The notes beneath the pieces were generated by a model. It was not told the origin of the DNA and did no database searches. It saw nothing but the letters and a program-made list of their open reading frames with translations. DNA of 64,000 bases from Companilactobacillus keshanensis (GTDB taxonomy: Bacteria > Bacillota > Bacilli > Lactobacillales > Lactobacillaceae): NCBI RefSeq assembly GCF_003946205.1, contig NZ_RHOS01000010.1:22076-86075 (forward strand). Direction: 5' to 3'. Numbering within the stretch: position 1 is the first letter of the stretch; every line of letters begins with the position of its first letter. Positions 43,717 through 52,964 of the stretch are shown here, piece after piece. A program made the translations under genes and the position numbers.

Positions 43717-44619
43717 ATGTTTTCAAAGAAATTTAAATTTTTATTCACTTTTATTGGGGTAATATCCTTAATGATCTTTTTGACGGCCTGCAGTAACAAA
43801 CAATCCAGTAACGGTAAGATAAAAATTGTCACCTCCACTGATTTTTACGGAGAAGTTGCCAAAGCAGTCGTTGGTAACAAGGGTTCTGTCCAATCGATCA
43901 TTGATAAGCCTGGCGTTGATCCACACGATTATGAACCTACTACTGGAATTGCAAAAGATGTGTCTGGTGCTGACATCACAATTGCTAACGGTCTTGGTTA
44001 TGATTCATGGATGAATAAACTTTCTAAAAATGATGCCACAACAAATATTTTAGTTGGTGAAAATATCATGAAAAAGAAATCTGGATCCAATCCGCATCTT
44101 TGGTATAATCCCAAAACCATGCCAAAATTGGCTACCTATTTAGCTAACGAACTTGGTAAAAAACAACCTAAGAATAAAGCCTACTTTAAAAAGAATGCCG
44201 AAAAATATATCAAATCACTTAAACCCGTTCAAAATGAATTGGGGCAACTGAAACAAACAGCAAAATCGACTAATAATAAAAAAGTCTATGTTAGTGAACC
44301 AGTTTTTGACTACTCTATTGCAGATATGGGATTTAAAGTTGGTAATAAAAATTTTGAAAAGGCAATCGAAAATGGAACAGATCCTTCACCCAAAGTAGTC
44401 AAAAATATGCGTCAAGGCATTATGGAACAAAAAATTTCCTTTCTAGTGTATAATTCACAGTCCGACAGCAAAACCGTTGATAATATGGTGAGATTAGCAA
44501 ATAAAAATAACATCCCCGTTTTAAAAGTAACCGAAACATTACCGGCTAATAAAACGTATAAAGAATGGATGTTGTCGCAGTACAAACAACTAAATAAAAT
44601 TCTTATTGAGGAGCAATAA
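43717..44619 (+). CDS. Metal ABC transporter substrate-binding lipoprotein (ZnuA-like), paralogue
   Basis: The 300-residue protein has a lipobox FLTAC and the same motifs as the protein at 37713 (STDFYGEVAKAVVGNKG, PGVDPHDYEPTTG, NPHLWYNPKTMP, EPVFDYSIADMGF). The two are close paralogues with separate promoters. GAGGAG precedes ATG. A small basic protein gene follows after 2 bases. It is controlled by two Zur-like palindromes. Confidence 0.92.
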   Translation: MFSKKFKFLFTFIGVISLMIFLTACSNKQSSNGKIKIVTSTDFYGEVAKAVVGNKGSVQSIIDKPGVDPHDYEPTTGIAKDVSGADITIANGLGYDSWMNKLSKNDATTNILVGENIMKKKSGSNPHLWYNPKTMPKLATYLANELGKKQPKNKAYFKKNAEKYIKSLKPVQNELGQLKQTAKSTNNKKVYVSEPVFDYSIADMGFKVGNKNFEKAIENGTDPSPKVVKNMRQGIMEQKISFLVYNSQSDSKTVDNMVRLANKNNIPVLKVTETLPANKTYKEWMLSQYKQLNKILIEEQ

Positions 44620-44621
44620 TT

Positions 44622-44735
44622 ATGGCCGAAAAATTCGATAAAGCAAGTTCATTACGTCGTTTGAAATCAAAGAATATCAAAACTAGACGACGTGCCAAAA
44701 AAATTTTAAATAGTAGCAAACGTAAAAATAAATAA
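44622..44735 (+). CDS. Small basic protein in the zinc operon
   Basis: The 37-residue product (MAEKFDKASSLRRLKSKN, then IKTRRRAKKILNSSKR) is highly basic, with 14 Lys/Arg. GAGGAG lies 8 bases before its ATG, which is 2 bases past the lipoprotein stop. It resembles a class of tiny proteins linked to metal homeostasis in Lactobacillales, as far as I recall; function unknown. It is co-transcribed with a Zur-controlled gene. Confidence 0.75.
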   Translation: MAEKFDKASSLRRLKSKNIKTRRRAKKILNSSKRKNK

Positions 44736-44806
44736 TAAGTGCTGTAACAGAGCAGCCCAAAAGTAAAATAGCAGATATTGTTAATCGTTTAAGTAATATT
44801 AAAATT

Positions 44807-44850
44807 TATACTAAAAAAGGTGGCCATTCACGGCTACCTTTTTTAGTATA
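44807..44850 (+). terminator. Bidirectional terminator of zinc operon
   Basis: TATACTAAAAAAGGT-GCC and GGC-ACCTTTTTTAGTATA arms with an ATTCAC loop between converging transcripts. Confidence 0.9.
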
Positions 44851-44896
44851 GTTTTGACAAAGTTTCTAGATGTCACAGCTACTAGTATTTTAATTT

Positions 44897-45370
44897 CTAT
44901 TCAAAATTCCAAATAAAAGTTAATTCAGATAATATCTGTCGTCCAATTTTGATCTTCGATTTTTTATAAAGTTCGGCACCATATTTTTGATAAAAATATT
45001 TAGTTTTATTAGCTTCCAAAACATGGACGTAAATCATTTTGGATGGCTTTAAATAATCTAGTCCCTGCATTAATAATTGTTTACCTAATCCTTTACCTTG
45101 ATAATCATCCAACAAGTAAATTGCTCCTAAAAAATCCTTATCATCAATTCTTTCTGATCTCACATATCCAACAATTTTACCATGGGCTTCTGCAACAAAT
45201 ATCTTATTCCGATTATTCAAAAAATGCTTATTCCATCTTTCAGTGGTCTCTTTAAAAGATAAATCTCTTAAAAATTCACGATCAATAATTCCGGCATATG
45301 TTGTCTGCCAACTAGCAATATTTATTTTAGCTATGTCTTTTATATCGCTTATTTTTGCTTCTCTGATCAT
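44897..45370 (-). CDS. GNAT family N-acetyltransferase
   Basis: The 157-residue protein has the GNAT fold: IVGYVRSE, GAIYLLDDYQGKGLGKQLLMQGLDYL (acetyl-CoA motif QGKGLG) and ANKTKYFYQKYGAELYKKSK. The substrate is unknown. It starts 5 bases from the SDR stop, in a TetR-SDR-GNAT unit. Confidence 0.9.
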   Translation of the reverse strand: MIREAKISDIKDIAKINIASWQTTYAGIIDREFLRDLSFKETTERWNKHFLNNRNKIFVAEAHGKIVGYVRSERIDDKDFLGAIYLLDDYQGKGLGKQLLMQGLDYLKPSKMIYVHVLEANKTKYFYQKYGAELYKKSKIKIGRQILSELTFIWNFE

Positions 45371-45375
45371 AATAC

Positions 45376-46185
45376 CTACTTTATGACCCTAGAAACAAGT
45401 GCTTTATATGCTCTAGGCATTGTTCTGGCAAAGGCAACTGCTGCATGGTCAGTAATGGAATTAAAGTAACGTCTCTTAGGTTTTATATCTGTAGCTGCTT
45501 TATAAAACACTTTAGCTAGATCTTCTGAAGTCGCATTAGTAGAAATTTTAGACATCAATTCATCAACTCTATCAATCATTGGACCGTATGGAGAATTTTC
45601 GGCAAGATTCTTTCGAACATTATCAAATGCTACCTTGCTCCATTCTGACTTAGTACCACCTGGTTGCACGATCACTGAACGGATCCCAAATTGTTTTACC
45701 TCTAAGTCTAAAGAGTCACTCCACATATTTAATCCCGCTTTAGTTGCGTAATACCAACCGCCTAGGGGTGAATAAATATCTCCACCAATTGAAGATATAT
45801 TAACTATTCGTCCATATCCTTGGCGACGCATAACTGGAAGAACTAGTTTAGTTATACGATCAACTCCAAATAAGTTGACATCAAATTGCTTTTGAACATT
45901 TTCCATAGGGATCTCTTCCAAAGGTCCAAATTCACCATATCCAGCATTATTGACTAAAACATCAATTTGTCCTTGTTCAGCAACTGCCTTATCAACTAAA
46001 TTTATTAAAGAGAGTTTATCAGTCACGTCTAGTTTCTGAGTGTGAATACCAGCTTCTTTTAAATCTTGTAATTTTTCAACTCGACGAGCTCCTCCATAAA
46101 CTTCAAATCCTTGTTTCTGAAAATATAGTGCTGCTGCATGTCCCATTCCTGATGAAATTCCTGTAATAATCGCTACTTTTGTCAT
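45376..46185 (-). CDS. Short-chain dehydrogenase/reductase
   Basis: The 269-residue oxidoreductase has the Rossmann TGISSGMGHAAALYF, NNAG in VLVNNAGYGEFG, and catalytic Ser/Tyr/Lys in ISSIGGDIYSPLGGWYYATKAG. It lies between TetR and GNAT genes. The TetR gene's operators are likely shared. Substrate unknown. Confidence 0.92.
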   Translation of the reverse strand: MTKVAIITGISSGMGHAAALYFQKQGFEVYGGARRVEKLQDLKEAGIHTQKLDVTDKLSLINLVDKAVAEQGQIDVLVNNAGYGEFGPLEEIPMENVQKQFDVNLFGVDRITKLVLPVMRRQGYGRIVNISSIGGDIYSPLGGWYYATKAGLNMWSDSLDLEVKQFGIRSVIVQPGGTKSEWSKVAFDNVRKNLAENSPYGPMIDRVDELMSKISTNATSEDLAKVFYKAATDIKPKRRYFNSITDHAAVAFARTMPRAYKALVSRVIK

Positions 46186-46210
46186 AATTTTTTCCTCTTC
46201 CTTTTTTAAA

Positions 46211-46222
46211 GAACAATCGTTC
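46211..46222. promoter_or_regulatory. TetR-type operator upstream of SDR gene
   Basis: GAAC-AATC-GTTC is a palindrome (with a second, looser AACGGTCGTTC at 46839-46849 upstream of the TetR gene). Both lie next to start sites controlled by the TetR protein. Confidence 0.65.
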
Positions 46223-46250
46223 AGTTAACATTTAAATAAAAAGTCGAAAT

Positions 46251-46826
46251 TTATTCGACTAAACTATTTACTAAAATATCCAACATTTCTGTTAATTGTT
46301 TTTCTGGAACTGATTGTCCTTTTTTAAAATAATATTCAATTAGTTGGGCTATTGGCGAGAATAGAATTGAAATTACTATCCTCTGATCGTTTGTGATCCA
46401 ATAACCTTTTTCTACACCTTCATTGAACAGATCCATTATCGGTTGAGCCAATTTTTCTGAAGATTTTAATATTTCTGGTTCGACCTCACTTGGATTAGCT
46501 TGGACTGCCCTCATAAAATTAGCTTGCAAAGGATACGAGATAAAGCGATTTGCAAAATGCTCTACTCCATTCCTCACCCGTTTCTTATAAGGTAATGAGG
46601 AATCAATCTTTGCGGATAGTCCCTCATCAGTCAAACGCTTGACTTCAAGATAAATTTTGCCTAACATGTCGGTTTTATTTTCAAAATATACATAGATAGT
46701 CGCCTTACTGACCCCGGCTCTCTTCGCTATTTTCCCAATCGATAGGTTAGTGATACCTTCATCATACGTTATCTCAAACACTGCTTGAATAACTAGCTTT
46801 CTTTTCGCTTCGTCTATTTTTCGCAT
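46251..46826 (-). CDS. TetR-family regulator
   Basis: The 191-residue protein has the TetR helix-turn-helix (KLVIQAVFEITYDEGITNLSIGKIAKRAGVSKATIYVYFENKTDMLGKIYLEV) and a variable C-terminus. AAGGG lies 1 base before the ATG, which is unusually tight. It probably represses its own gene and the downstream SDR-GNAT pair through the GAAC/GTTC sites. Confidence 0.9.
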   Translation of the reverse strand: MRKIDEAKRKLVIQAVFEITYDEGITNLSIGKIAKRAGVSKATIYVYFENKTDMLGKIYLEVKRLTDEGLSAKIDSSLPYKKRVRNGVEHFANRFISYPLQANFMRAVQANPSEVEPEILKSSEKLAQPIMDLFNEGVEKGYWITNDQRIVISILFSPIAQLIEYYFKKGQSVPEKQLTEMLDILVNSLVE

Positions 46827-46838
46827 GCCCTTATACTA

Positions 46839-46849
46839 AACGGTCGTTC
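46839..46849. promoter_or_regulatory. TetR-type operator upstream of TetR gene
   Basis: AACGGTCGTTC resembles the palindrome at 46211 and lies upstream of the TetR start (and in the gap to hemH), so autoregulation is likely. Confidence 0.5.
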
Positions 46850-46920
46850 TTTTATTGTCAACATTTTTTTTTAAAATAATAGTTTATAATTGATTTATAG
46901 AAATGGGGGGTTTGATAAAT

Positions 46921-47853
46921 ATGAAACATGGTCTTCTATTAGTTAACTTAGGTTCACCCGCTTCACCAGAGACAAGCGACGTAAAAGAATATCTAAAAGA
47001 ATTTTTAAGTGATCAGAATGTTATTGAAATGCCAAAGTCAATTTGGCAACCGATACTTAGAGGAATGATTTTGCCAACAAGATCTTGGCGTTCTGCTACT
47101 TTCTATAAACATATCTGGAGTAAGAGTGGTTCTCCTCTGATCGTTTATACTCAAATCATTCGTGATCAAGTTCGAGAATTATTACCCGATTGGGACGTTG
47201 AAATGGCCATGACTTATGGCACACCTAAAATAGTCGATACCTTAAAAGCAATGGAAGATAACGGTTGTGACGAAACAATCGTCATTCCCCTATTTCCGCA
47301 ATACACACAAAGTACTCATAAGACGATCATTGATAAAGCTAAATCTGCTAATGTTCCAATAAAAATAATCGAACATTTTTATGAGAACGTTGAATATCAA
47401 AAGATTTTGGCACAGCATATTCAAAAATCAGTCGATGAATTTGAATATGATCAGTTATTATTCAGTTATCATGGGATCCCCACTGCTATGATCAATCATG
47501 GTGATCCCTATCAAAAGCAATGTGAAGAGACCACTTCCGCAATTTCAAAGCTGATAACTTTTCCTAATGAAAAAATCAAAACCGTCTATCAGTCAAAATT
47601 TGGCCCTATGCCTTGGTTAAAGCCATATTTAAAAAACGAACTTTCTCAGTTAGTCGCCGTCGGTAAACGTAATGTTCTTATCGTTACGCCTTCTTTTGTG
47701 GCTGATTGCTTGGAAACCTTAGAAGAAGACAATGTTCAAAATTATCAAAGTTTTAAGGCCAGTGGCGGTGATCGTTTTAAATTAGTTGAACCAATGAACG
47801 ATGATCCAAGATTTAGTCAATTTATTGCTAATCTAGCCTTTGAGGCAAAATAA
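46921..47853 (+). CDS. hemH: Ferrochelatase family
   Basis: ATG at 46921 follows GGGGGG. The 310-residue protein has MKHGLLLVNLGSPASPETSDVKEYLKEFLSD, QYTQSTHKT, LFSYHGIP with the catalytic His, and QSKFGPMPWLKPYLK. It inserts Fe2+ into (copro)porphyrin. Other haem genes are not seen in the window, an arrangement common in lactobacilli, where porphyrin might come from outside. mntH starts at the very next base. Confidence 0.94.
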   Translation: MKHGLLLVNLGSPASPETSDVKEYLKEFLSDQNVIEMPKSIWQPILRGMILPTRSWRSATFYKHIWSKSGSPLIVYTQIIRDQVRELLPDWDVEMAMTYGTPKIVDTLKAMEDNGCDETIVIPLFPQYTQSTHKTIIDKAKSANVPIKIIEHFYENVEYQKILAQHIQKSVDEFEYDQLLFSYHGIPTAMINHGDPYQKQCEETTSAISKLITFPNEKIKTVYQSKFGPMPWLKPYLKNELSQLVAVGKRNVLIVTPSFVADCLETLEEDNVQNYQSFKASGGDRFKLVEPMNDDPRFSQFIANLAFEAK

Positions 47854-49170
47854 ATGGAAAAGAAAAGTCTGGAAGAAATAAATGAAAGTATTAAAGTTCC
47901 AAGCGTTTATGAAGCATCTTTCTTTCAAAAATTTTTAGCATATAGTGGACCTGGAGCATTAGTGGCCGTCGGGTATATGGACCCTGGAAATTGGCTAACT
48001 TCCCTGTCTGGCGGATCAGAGTACCGTTATGAATTATTATCAGTTCTTCTAATGTCAATATTGGTGGCAATGTTTATGCAAATTTTGTCGATAAAACTCG
48101 GTGTCGTGGCTAGACAAGATCTTGCTCAAGCGATTTCTGCTAAAATTCCTAAATTTGGTCGTTATACGCTTTGGATAATCAATGAATTAGCTATGGTAGC
48201 GACCGATATGACTGGTGTTATCGGTACTGCTGTTGCCTTAAAATTATTATTCGGTCTACCCTTACTTTATGGAATACTACTGACTATCTTAGATGTTCTA
48301 ATAGTTTTACTATTTTTAAGATTTGGAATCAGACGAATTGAATTCATCGTTTTACTTTCTATTTTGACAGTTGGCGTCATCTTTGGAATTGAAGTTTTTC
48401 GAGCTCATCCTAATACACCTTCAATAATGAATGGACTGCTTCCAACAAATGATCTTTGGCAAAATCATAAAAAATTGATCATTAGCTTAGGAATTATGGG
48501 TGCGACGATCATGCCTCATAATATTTATTTACATTCGTCACTGGCTCAAAGCCGTCGATACGACCATAATGATCCAGCACAGGTAGACGAGGCCTTGCGT
48601 TTTGCTAAATGGGATTCCAACGTTCACCTGATAGTCGCCTTTTTCATCAATGCTTTACTATTAATACTCGGTGGTACACTGTTTTTCCAAACCAATAGTC
48701 AGTTAACTAATTTTGAAGATGTCTTCAACGGTTTAAACAATTCTCATATTGTTGGAACACTGGCAAGTCCCATCATGAGTGAGCTATTTGCCTTTGCTCT
48801 TCTAATAACGGGACTAATTTCATCGATCACTAGTACCTTATCAGGTCAAATAGTTATGGAAGGATATCTCCATATTCGTTTACCCTTATGGCAAAGACGA
48901 CTATTAACTCGTTTTGTAACCTTGATCCCAATACTATTTATAGGTTTTGCCGTTGGTTTCAATGAACAAGATTTTGAAAATATGATTGTCTATGCTCAAA
49001 TTGCTTTGAGTATTGCATTACCATTCACTCTTTTCCCAATGATAATTTTAACTAGTAACAAAAAATTAATGGGAAGGCATGTGAACAGTAAATTCACCAT
49101 GATAGTGGGAATAATTTTAACTACTATTATTACTTTTTTAAATCTTAGGCTGATCAATTCCATTATTTAA
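47854..49170 (+). CDS. mntH: Nramp-family Mn2+/Fe2+ transporter
   Basis: The 438-residue, 11-helix proton-coupled importer has the Nramp signatures GYMDPGNW (TM1, DPGN) and GATIMPHNIYLHSSLAQS (TM6, MPHN). Its ATG touches the hemH stop and GAGG lies inside the end of hemH. Lactobacilli depend on high Mn2+, so import is the natural role. Confidence 0.97.
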   Translation: MEKKSLEEINESIKVPSVYEASFFQKFLAYSGPGALVAVGYMDPGNWLTSLSGGSEYRYELLSVLLMSILVAMFMQILSIKLGVVARQDLAQAISAKIPKFGRYTLWIINELAMVATDMTGVIGTAVALKLLFGLPLLYGILLTILDVLIVLLFLRFGIRRIEFIVLLSILTVGVIFGIEVFRAHPNTPSIMNGLLPTNDLWQNHKKLIISLGIMGATIMPHNIYLHSSLAQSRRYDHNDPAQVDEALRFAKWDSNVHLIVAFFINALLLILGGTLFFQTNSQLTNFEDVFNGLNNSHIVGTLASPIMSELFAFALLITGLISSITSTLSGQIVMEGYLHIRLPLWQRRLLTRFVTLIPILFIGFAVGFNEQDFENMIVYAQIALSIALPFTLFPMIILTSNKKLMGRHVNSKFTMIVGIILTTIITFLNLRLINSII

Positions 49171-49200
49171 TTGACCTGTACTATTTTAATAACAATCAAA

Positions 49201-49245
49201 AAATACCATCCAAATATACGAAATTTGTATATTTGGATGGTATTT
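49201..49245. terminator. Bidirectional terminator after mntH
   Basis: Nineteen-base perfect arms starting AAATACCATCC (49201-49219 and 49227-49245) with a 7-base loop. Confidence 0.93.
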
Positions 49246-49310
49246 AAATTTTATCTTAAAAATATTTATTCAAAATACTGATGCTAATCAAAATAACTGA
49301 ACAAGATCAG

Positions 49311-50465
49311 CTATCCTTTATAATTATTAATACCTGTCTTCAAACGATTCAAACCGTCTTCAACAGTGTCGATCGGACAAGCTATATTCAATCTCAAAAA
49401 GTCATGTCCATCACCACGATAGACATCGCCAGAAGAAAGATACAACCCCGTTTCTGATCTAATGAAATCTGCCAATTTTTTAGAATCATCTGAAACTGCT
49501 TTAGTATCCATCCACAACAAGTATGTTGCATCTGAAGGCACCAATTTTACCTCTGGTAATTCTGTTTCCAAAAAGTTTTGGACTAACTCTTTGTTCTTCA
49601 ATATTTGCTGTTTCAATTCGGCAACCCATGCATGTCCCTTTTCATATGCAGCAATGGTTACTGGAATCGCCATAGAATTTGGCTCAGCCAATTCTTCTGT
49701 ATTGATCCCGCGACTAACTTGATTACGAAGATTAACATTTGGAACAATAATCGTTGCGGCATGAATTGCAGCCACATTAAAGGTCTTACTTGGTGAAACA
49801 CAGACCATCAAATTTTGAATCAAGTCTTTATCCAAAGAAAACGCTGGTGTATATGGACTAAAGGTAATATCTCCATGAATCTCATCACTCAATAATTTAA
49901 CATGATATTTATTACACAATTCAGCAATCTTTATTAATTCGTCCTTACTCCAAACCTTACCGACCGGATTATGAGGGTTACACAAGATCATTAAAGTCGT
50001 TAAGGGATCTGATAATTTTTCCTCTAGATCTTTAAAATTAATTTGATAAGCCATATTATCAAAAATTAAATCATTGGAAACAACATGACGCCCGTTGTTT
50101 ACGATTGAATTATAAAAAATATTATAAACAGGTGCCTGAACTAAAACATTATCCCCAACAGATGTTACTCGTCTAACAATTGAAGATATGGCTGGAACTA
50201 CTCCTGTTACAAACATCATCCAATCAATTTTTGGACGAGCATTGTGTTCCTTTTCATACCAATTGGCTACGGCATTGAAATAATCACTTTGAGGTTCTTC
50301 ATAGCCAAAAATGGCTTGATCTGTTTTTTTATGCATTGCTTCAACAATTTCTGGAGCAGTTTTAAAGTCCATATCTGCGACCCACATTGGTAATTCATTA
50401 GGTTTAACATCCCATTTTACTGAATCAGTTTTACGACGATCAATTGTATTTTTAAAATCGTACAT
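49311..50465 (-). CDS. patB: PatB/MalY-type C-S lyase (aminotransferase fold)
   Basis: The start at 50465 follows AAGGAGG; the frame to 50519 does not. The 384-residue PLP enzyme has WVADMDFKTAPEI, GVVPAISSIVRRVT, NPHNPVGKVW, LSDEIHGDITF and the PLP-Lys SPSKTFNVAAIH. It probably cleaves cystathionine or cysteine conjugates (beta-lyase), releasing sulfur compounds. It complements the sulfur gene at 8408 in function but is unlinked. Confidence 0.93.
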   Translation of the reverse strand: MYDFKNTIDRRKTDSVKWDVKPNELPMWVADMDFKTAPEIVEAMHKKTDQAIFGYEEPQSDYFNAVANWYEKEHNARPKIDWMMFVTGVVPAISSIVRRVTSVGDNVLVQAPVYNIFYNSIVNNGRHVVSNDLIFDNMAYQINFKDLEEKLSDPLTTLMILCNPHNPVGKVWSKDELIKIAELCNKYHVKLLSDEIHGDITFSPYTPAFSLDKDLIQNLMVCVSPSKTFNVAAIHAATIIVPNVNLRNQVSRGINTEELAEPNSMAIPVTIAAYEKGHAWVAELKQQILKNKELVQNFLETELPEVKLVPSDATYLLWMDTKAVSDDSKKLADFIRSETGLYLSSGDVYRGDGHDFLRLNIACPIDTVEDGLNRLKTGINNYKG

Positions 50466-50621
50466 TGAACAGCCTCCTTTTAATTTATCTTTATATTCAT
50501 TAAACACCTTCGAGCCCACTCCAAGTCAAAGACTATTTCTAAAATATTGGTCAATTCCCTACTCTTGTGAAAAAATGCACATTTTTTCTAAATCAAATAT
50601 TATTTGAGCGTATAATGATAA

Positions 50622-50648
50622 TTGTATGTAAAGGCATACAACTATAAT
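50622..50648. promoter_or_regulatory. Palindrome TTGTATG/CATACAA upstream of permease
   Basis: TTGTATG (50622-50628), six bases, CATACAA (50635-50641), and TATAAT at 50643-50648 adjoining it. The palindrome sits over the -35 area, so it is a likely operator. Confidence 0.6.
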
Positions 50649-50675
50649 ATTCTTTGAGGGAAGAAGGAAAGAAAC

Positions 50676-51734
50676 ATGGATACACCGATTTCGCACAATC
50701 GAAACAAACAGCAAATATTTTTTGCCATTCTATTCTTTGTTATCTTAATTGCTGGAATCTCCTATGTTAAGTGGTGGCCATATTATCAAAAGGCAATCGC
50801 TGCTGCTTCAACACATTCAGTAGGTGATTCTATCATCGCGGGAGTTGGTACTGCCACTGGGGGCGTATCACTCAAAACCGGATTTTCATTCACGATAGCT
50901 TATTTTCTATCTGTTTGGAAGGCATTAGTTGTTGCACTTATTGTTGGTTCCTTAGTACAAGTACTATTACCTGTACGTTGGATCCGTCGTTATCTGGGAG
51001 GTACAAAGTTCAGAAATACACTAATTGGTACATTGATGGGTGTTCCAACTATGATGTGTACTTGCTGTTCTGCACCAGTTACAGTTGGATTGGCTAAATC
51101 AAAGGCTTCAGTAAACAGTATTATGGCCTTTTTCTTGGCAAACCCACTACTAAATCCAGCCACCTTGATCTTTATGGGACTGGTATTAGGATGGAAATTC
51201 ACATTCTTTAGAATTGTCTTTAGTATCCTGATGGTACTTTGCATCGCTACTTTGGTCGGACGTTTAAGTACTAAGAAACAAGTTGAAGTTCCGGAAGGTG
51301 TCGATTTTGACCCCGTCGAAGAAAATACCGAAGGTTTAATAAAACGTTGGTGGAAAGCCTTTTACATATTAGTAATTGACAGTATCCCTGCTTACGTTGT
51401 TATTGTCTTTATCTTAGGTACCTTTGAAGGCGTTTTGTTCCCAGCTATTCAAGGCGGACTTAGTGGTGGCGTTGTTGCTGTTATCTTATTCGCACTTGTT
51501 GGAACAATTTTCGTTATCCCAACCGCTGGAGAAATCCCAATTATTCAAGCTCTAATGGCATTAGGTTTAACTGCTGGTCCTACAGCGGCACTCCTTATGA
51601 CTTTACCAGCTGTAAGTATCGTTTCATTGGCATTACTAAAACCCGTTCTTAGTTGGAAGAGTTTAGGTATAACTGCTGCCAGTGTCTTTGCTTTCGGTTT
51701 AGTTGCTGGATTAGTTGGTGCATTTATTTTATAG
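50676..51734 (+). CDS. SO_0444/ArsP-like permease (DUF318)
   Basis: The 352-residue protein has about eight to ten membrane helices and the hallmark cysteine cluster PTMMCTCCSAPVTVGL. IPTAGEIPIIQALMALGLTAGPTAALLMT is also typical. Relatives export copper/zinc or methylarsenicals; the Cys residues suggest thiophilic metals. A palindrome overlaps its promoter. GGAAGAAGGAAAG precedes ATG. Substrate not determined. Confidence 0.85.
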   Translation: MDTPISHNRNKQQIFFAILFFVILIAGISYVKWWPYYQKAIAAASTHSVGDSIIAGVGTATGGVSLKTGFSFTIAYFLSVWKALVVALIVGSLVQVLLPVRWIRRYLGGTKFRNTLIGTLMGVPTMMCTCCSAPVTVGLAKSKASVNSIMAFFLANPLLNPATLIFMGLVLGWKFTFFRIVFSILMVLCIATLVGRLSTKKQVEVPEGVDFDPVEENTEGLIKRWWKAFYILVIDSIPAYVVIVFILGTFEGVLFPAIQGGLSGGVVAVILFALVGTIFVIPTAGEIPIIQALMALGLTAGPTAALLMTLPAVSIVSLALLKPVLSWKSLGITAASVFAFGLVAGLVGAFIL

Positions 51735-51769
51735 TCATATTTTGAATTAATTGATTTTAACCAAACAAT

Positions 51770-51821
51770 AAAACCCTTTGTATACATTTTTTGAACAAAT
51801 TTATGTATACGAAGGGTTTTT
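51770..51821. terminator. Bidirectional terminator
   Basis: AAAACCCTTTGTATACAT and ATGTATACGAAGGGTTTT around a 15-base loop separate permease and aldo/keto reductase genes. Confidence 0.92.
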
Positions 51822-51835
51822 GTTTTTATGATTAA

Positions 51836-52681
51836 TTATTCTTGCGTAGGATTGTGAAAACTACTTGGTGCAGTGTCTGGTAACTGATTCAATGTAATCA
51901 TATCTTCCGCACTGATATCAAAATCTAATTTAGCATTATCTTGAATATGTGGTAACTGTGTTGCTTTTGGTAATGGTAATACACCATTTTGAATAACAAA
52001 TTTAATTGCTAATTGTGGCACACTGACATTATATTTTTGAGCAATCTGATTAATTTGTTGATTATTAATTAATCCACCCGTAGCAAGTGGTGAATAGGCC
52101 TCTACCAAAATATCGTGATCTTGTGCAAATTTAGTTATCTTAGGCTCAGTATATCCAACGTAATATTGAATTTGATCGACCATTGGCTTCACTTTAGCAG
52201 ATTCTAAAATATTTTTTAAATCATGAACATTAAAATTAGAAACTCCAATTGCCCTTACACGCCCAGTTGCATAAATATCTTCCATGGCACGCCAAATATC
52301 TTGATTCTCACTATCGTAGTTGGTACCTATTTCACCCCATGGCCATGGAGCATGGATCAAATATAAATCTAAATAATCAATATCTAAATTTCTCATGGTT
52401 TGTTCAAAATCCTTCATGGCGCCATCGTAACTTTTAGTCTCAGCGGGAAGTTTTGATGTTACAAATATTTCCTTACGTTCAATACCTGAATCACGGATAC
52501 CCTGTCCTACTTCCTTTTCATTCTCATAAACTAATGCCGTATCTATATGACGATATCCGACTGTTAAAGCATCCAATACTGCTTTGCGAGCCTTTTTAGC
52601 GGGTATTTGCCATGTTCCAAAGGCCACCTTAGGAATTTGTACTTCATTTGTAAGTTGATATGTTTCAGTTAATTGTGTCAT
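51836..52681 (-). CDS. Aldo/keto reductase
   Basis: The 281-residue NADPH-dependent barrel has the Tyr/Lys/His/Asp tetrad: GYRHIDTALVYENEKEVG, FVTSKLP, LDLYLIHAPWPWG and VRAIGVSNFNVHDL. The C-terminal cofactor site is VLPLPKATQLPHIQDN. It probably reduces small aldehydes or ketones such as methylglyoxal. Its promoter has the MerR-type layout. Confidence 0.93.
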   Translation of the reverse strand: MTQLTETYQLTNEVQIPKVAFGTWQIPAKKARKAVLDALTVGYRHIDTALVYENEKEVGQGIRDSGIERKEIFVTSKLPAETKSYDGAMKDFEQTMRNLDIDYLDLYLIHAPWPWGEIGTNYDSENQDIWRAMEDIYATGRVRAIGVSNFNVHDLKNILESAKVKPMVDQIQYYVGYTEPKITKFAQDHDILVEAYSPLATGGLINNQQINQIAQKYNVSVPQLAIKFVIQNGVLPLPKATQLPHIQDNAKLDFDISAEDMITLNQLPDTAPSSFHNPTQE

Positions 52682-52735
52682 TTAATTTTGCCCTCTTTAT
52701 TAGGTTTGATTGAATATTCTCAATCAATAAACGAT

Positions 52736-52766
52736 ATCATATACCTTGGAGTTAGCTTCAAGGCAA
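52736..52766 (-). promoter_or_regulatory. MerR-type promoter with 19-base spacer and palindrome
   Basis: On the minus strand TTGCCT (52766-52761), a 19-base spacer and TATGAT (52741-52736). The + strand palindrome CCTTGGAGTTAGCTTCAAGG (52744-52763) fills the spacer. This overlong spacer with a centred palindrome is the classic MerR arrangement; no MerR gene is in the window. Confidence 0.8.
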
Positions 52767-52898
52767 GCCTTTATACTCATTAATTTAATAAATGTTGACG
52801 ATTGTGCACAAAATAAAATACTTTTGATTTGCAGTTTGATAATTATTACAATAGTAATATACTTACATGATATAAATTGATAATTAATAAATAACCAA

Positions 52899-52941
52899 TT
52901 CCAACACTAGAATGTAAAGTTATTAGTGTTGGAAGTTTTCT
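52899..52941 (+). promoter_or_regulatory. Hairpin in leader of LTA-synthase family gene
   Basis: TTCCAACACTA (52899-52909) and TAGTGTTGGAA (52924-52934) form a perfect 11-base stem followed by GTTTTCTTATT. It lies 30 bases before ATG and may be an attenuator or an RNA-stabilising element. Confidence 0.55.
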
Positions 52942-52964
52942 TATTGGGGGAAGTTTTCTAAAAT

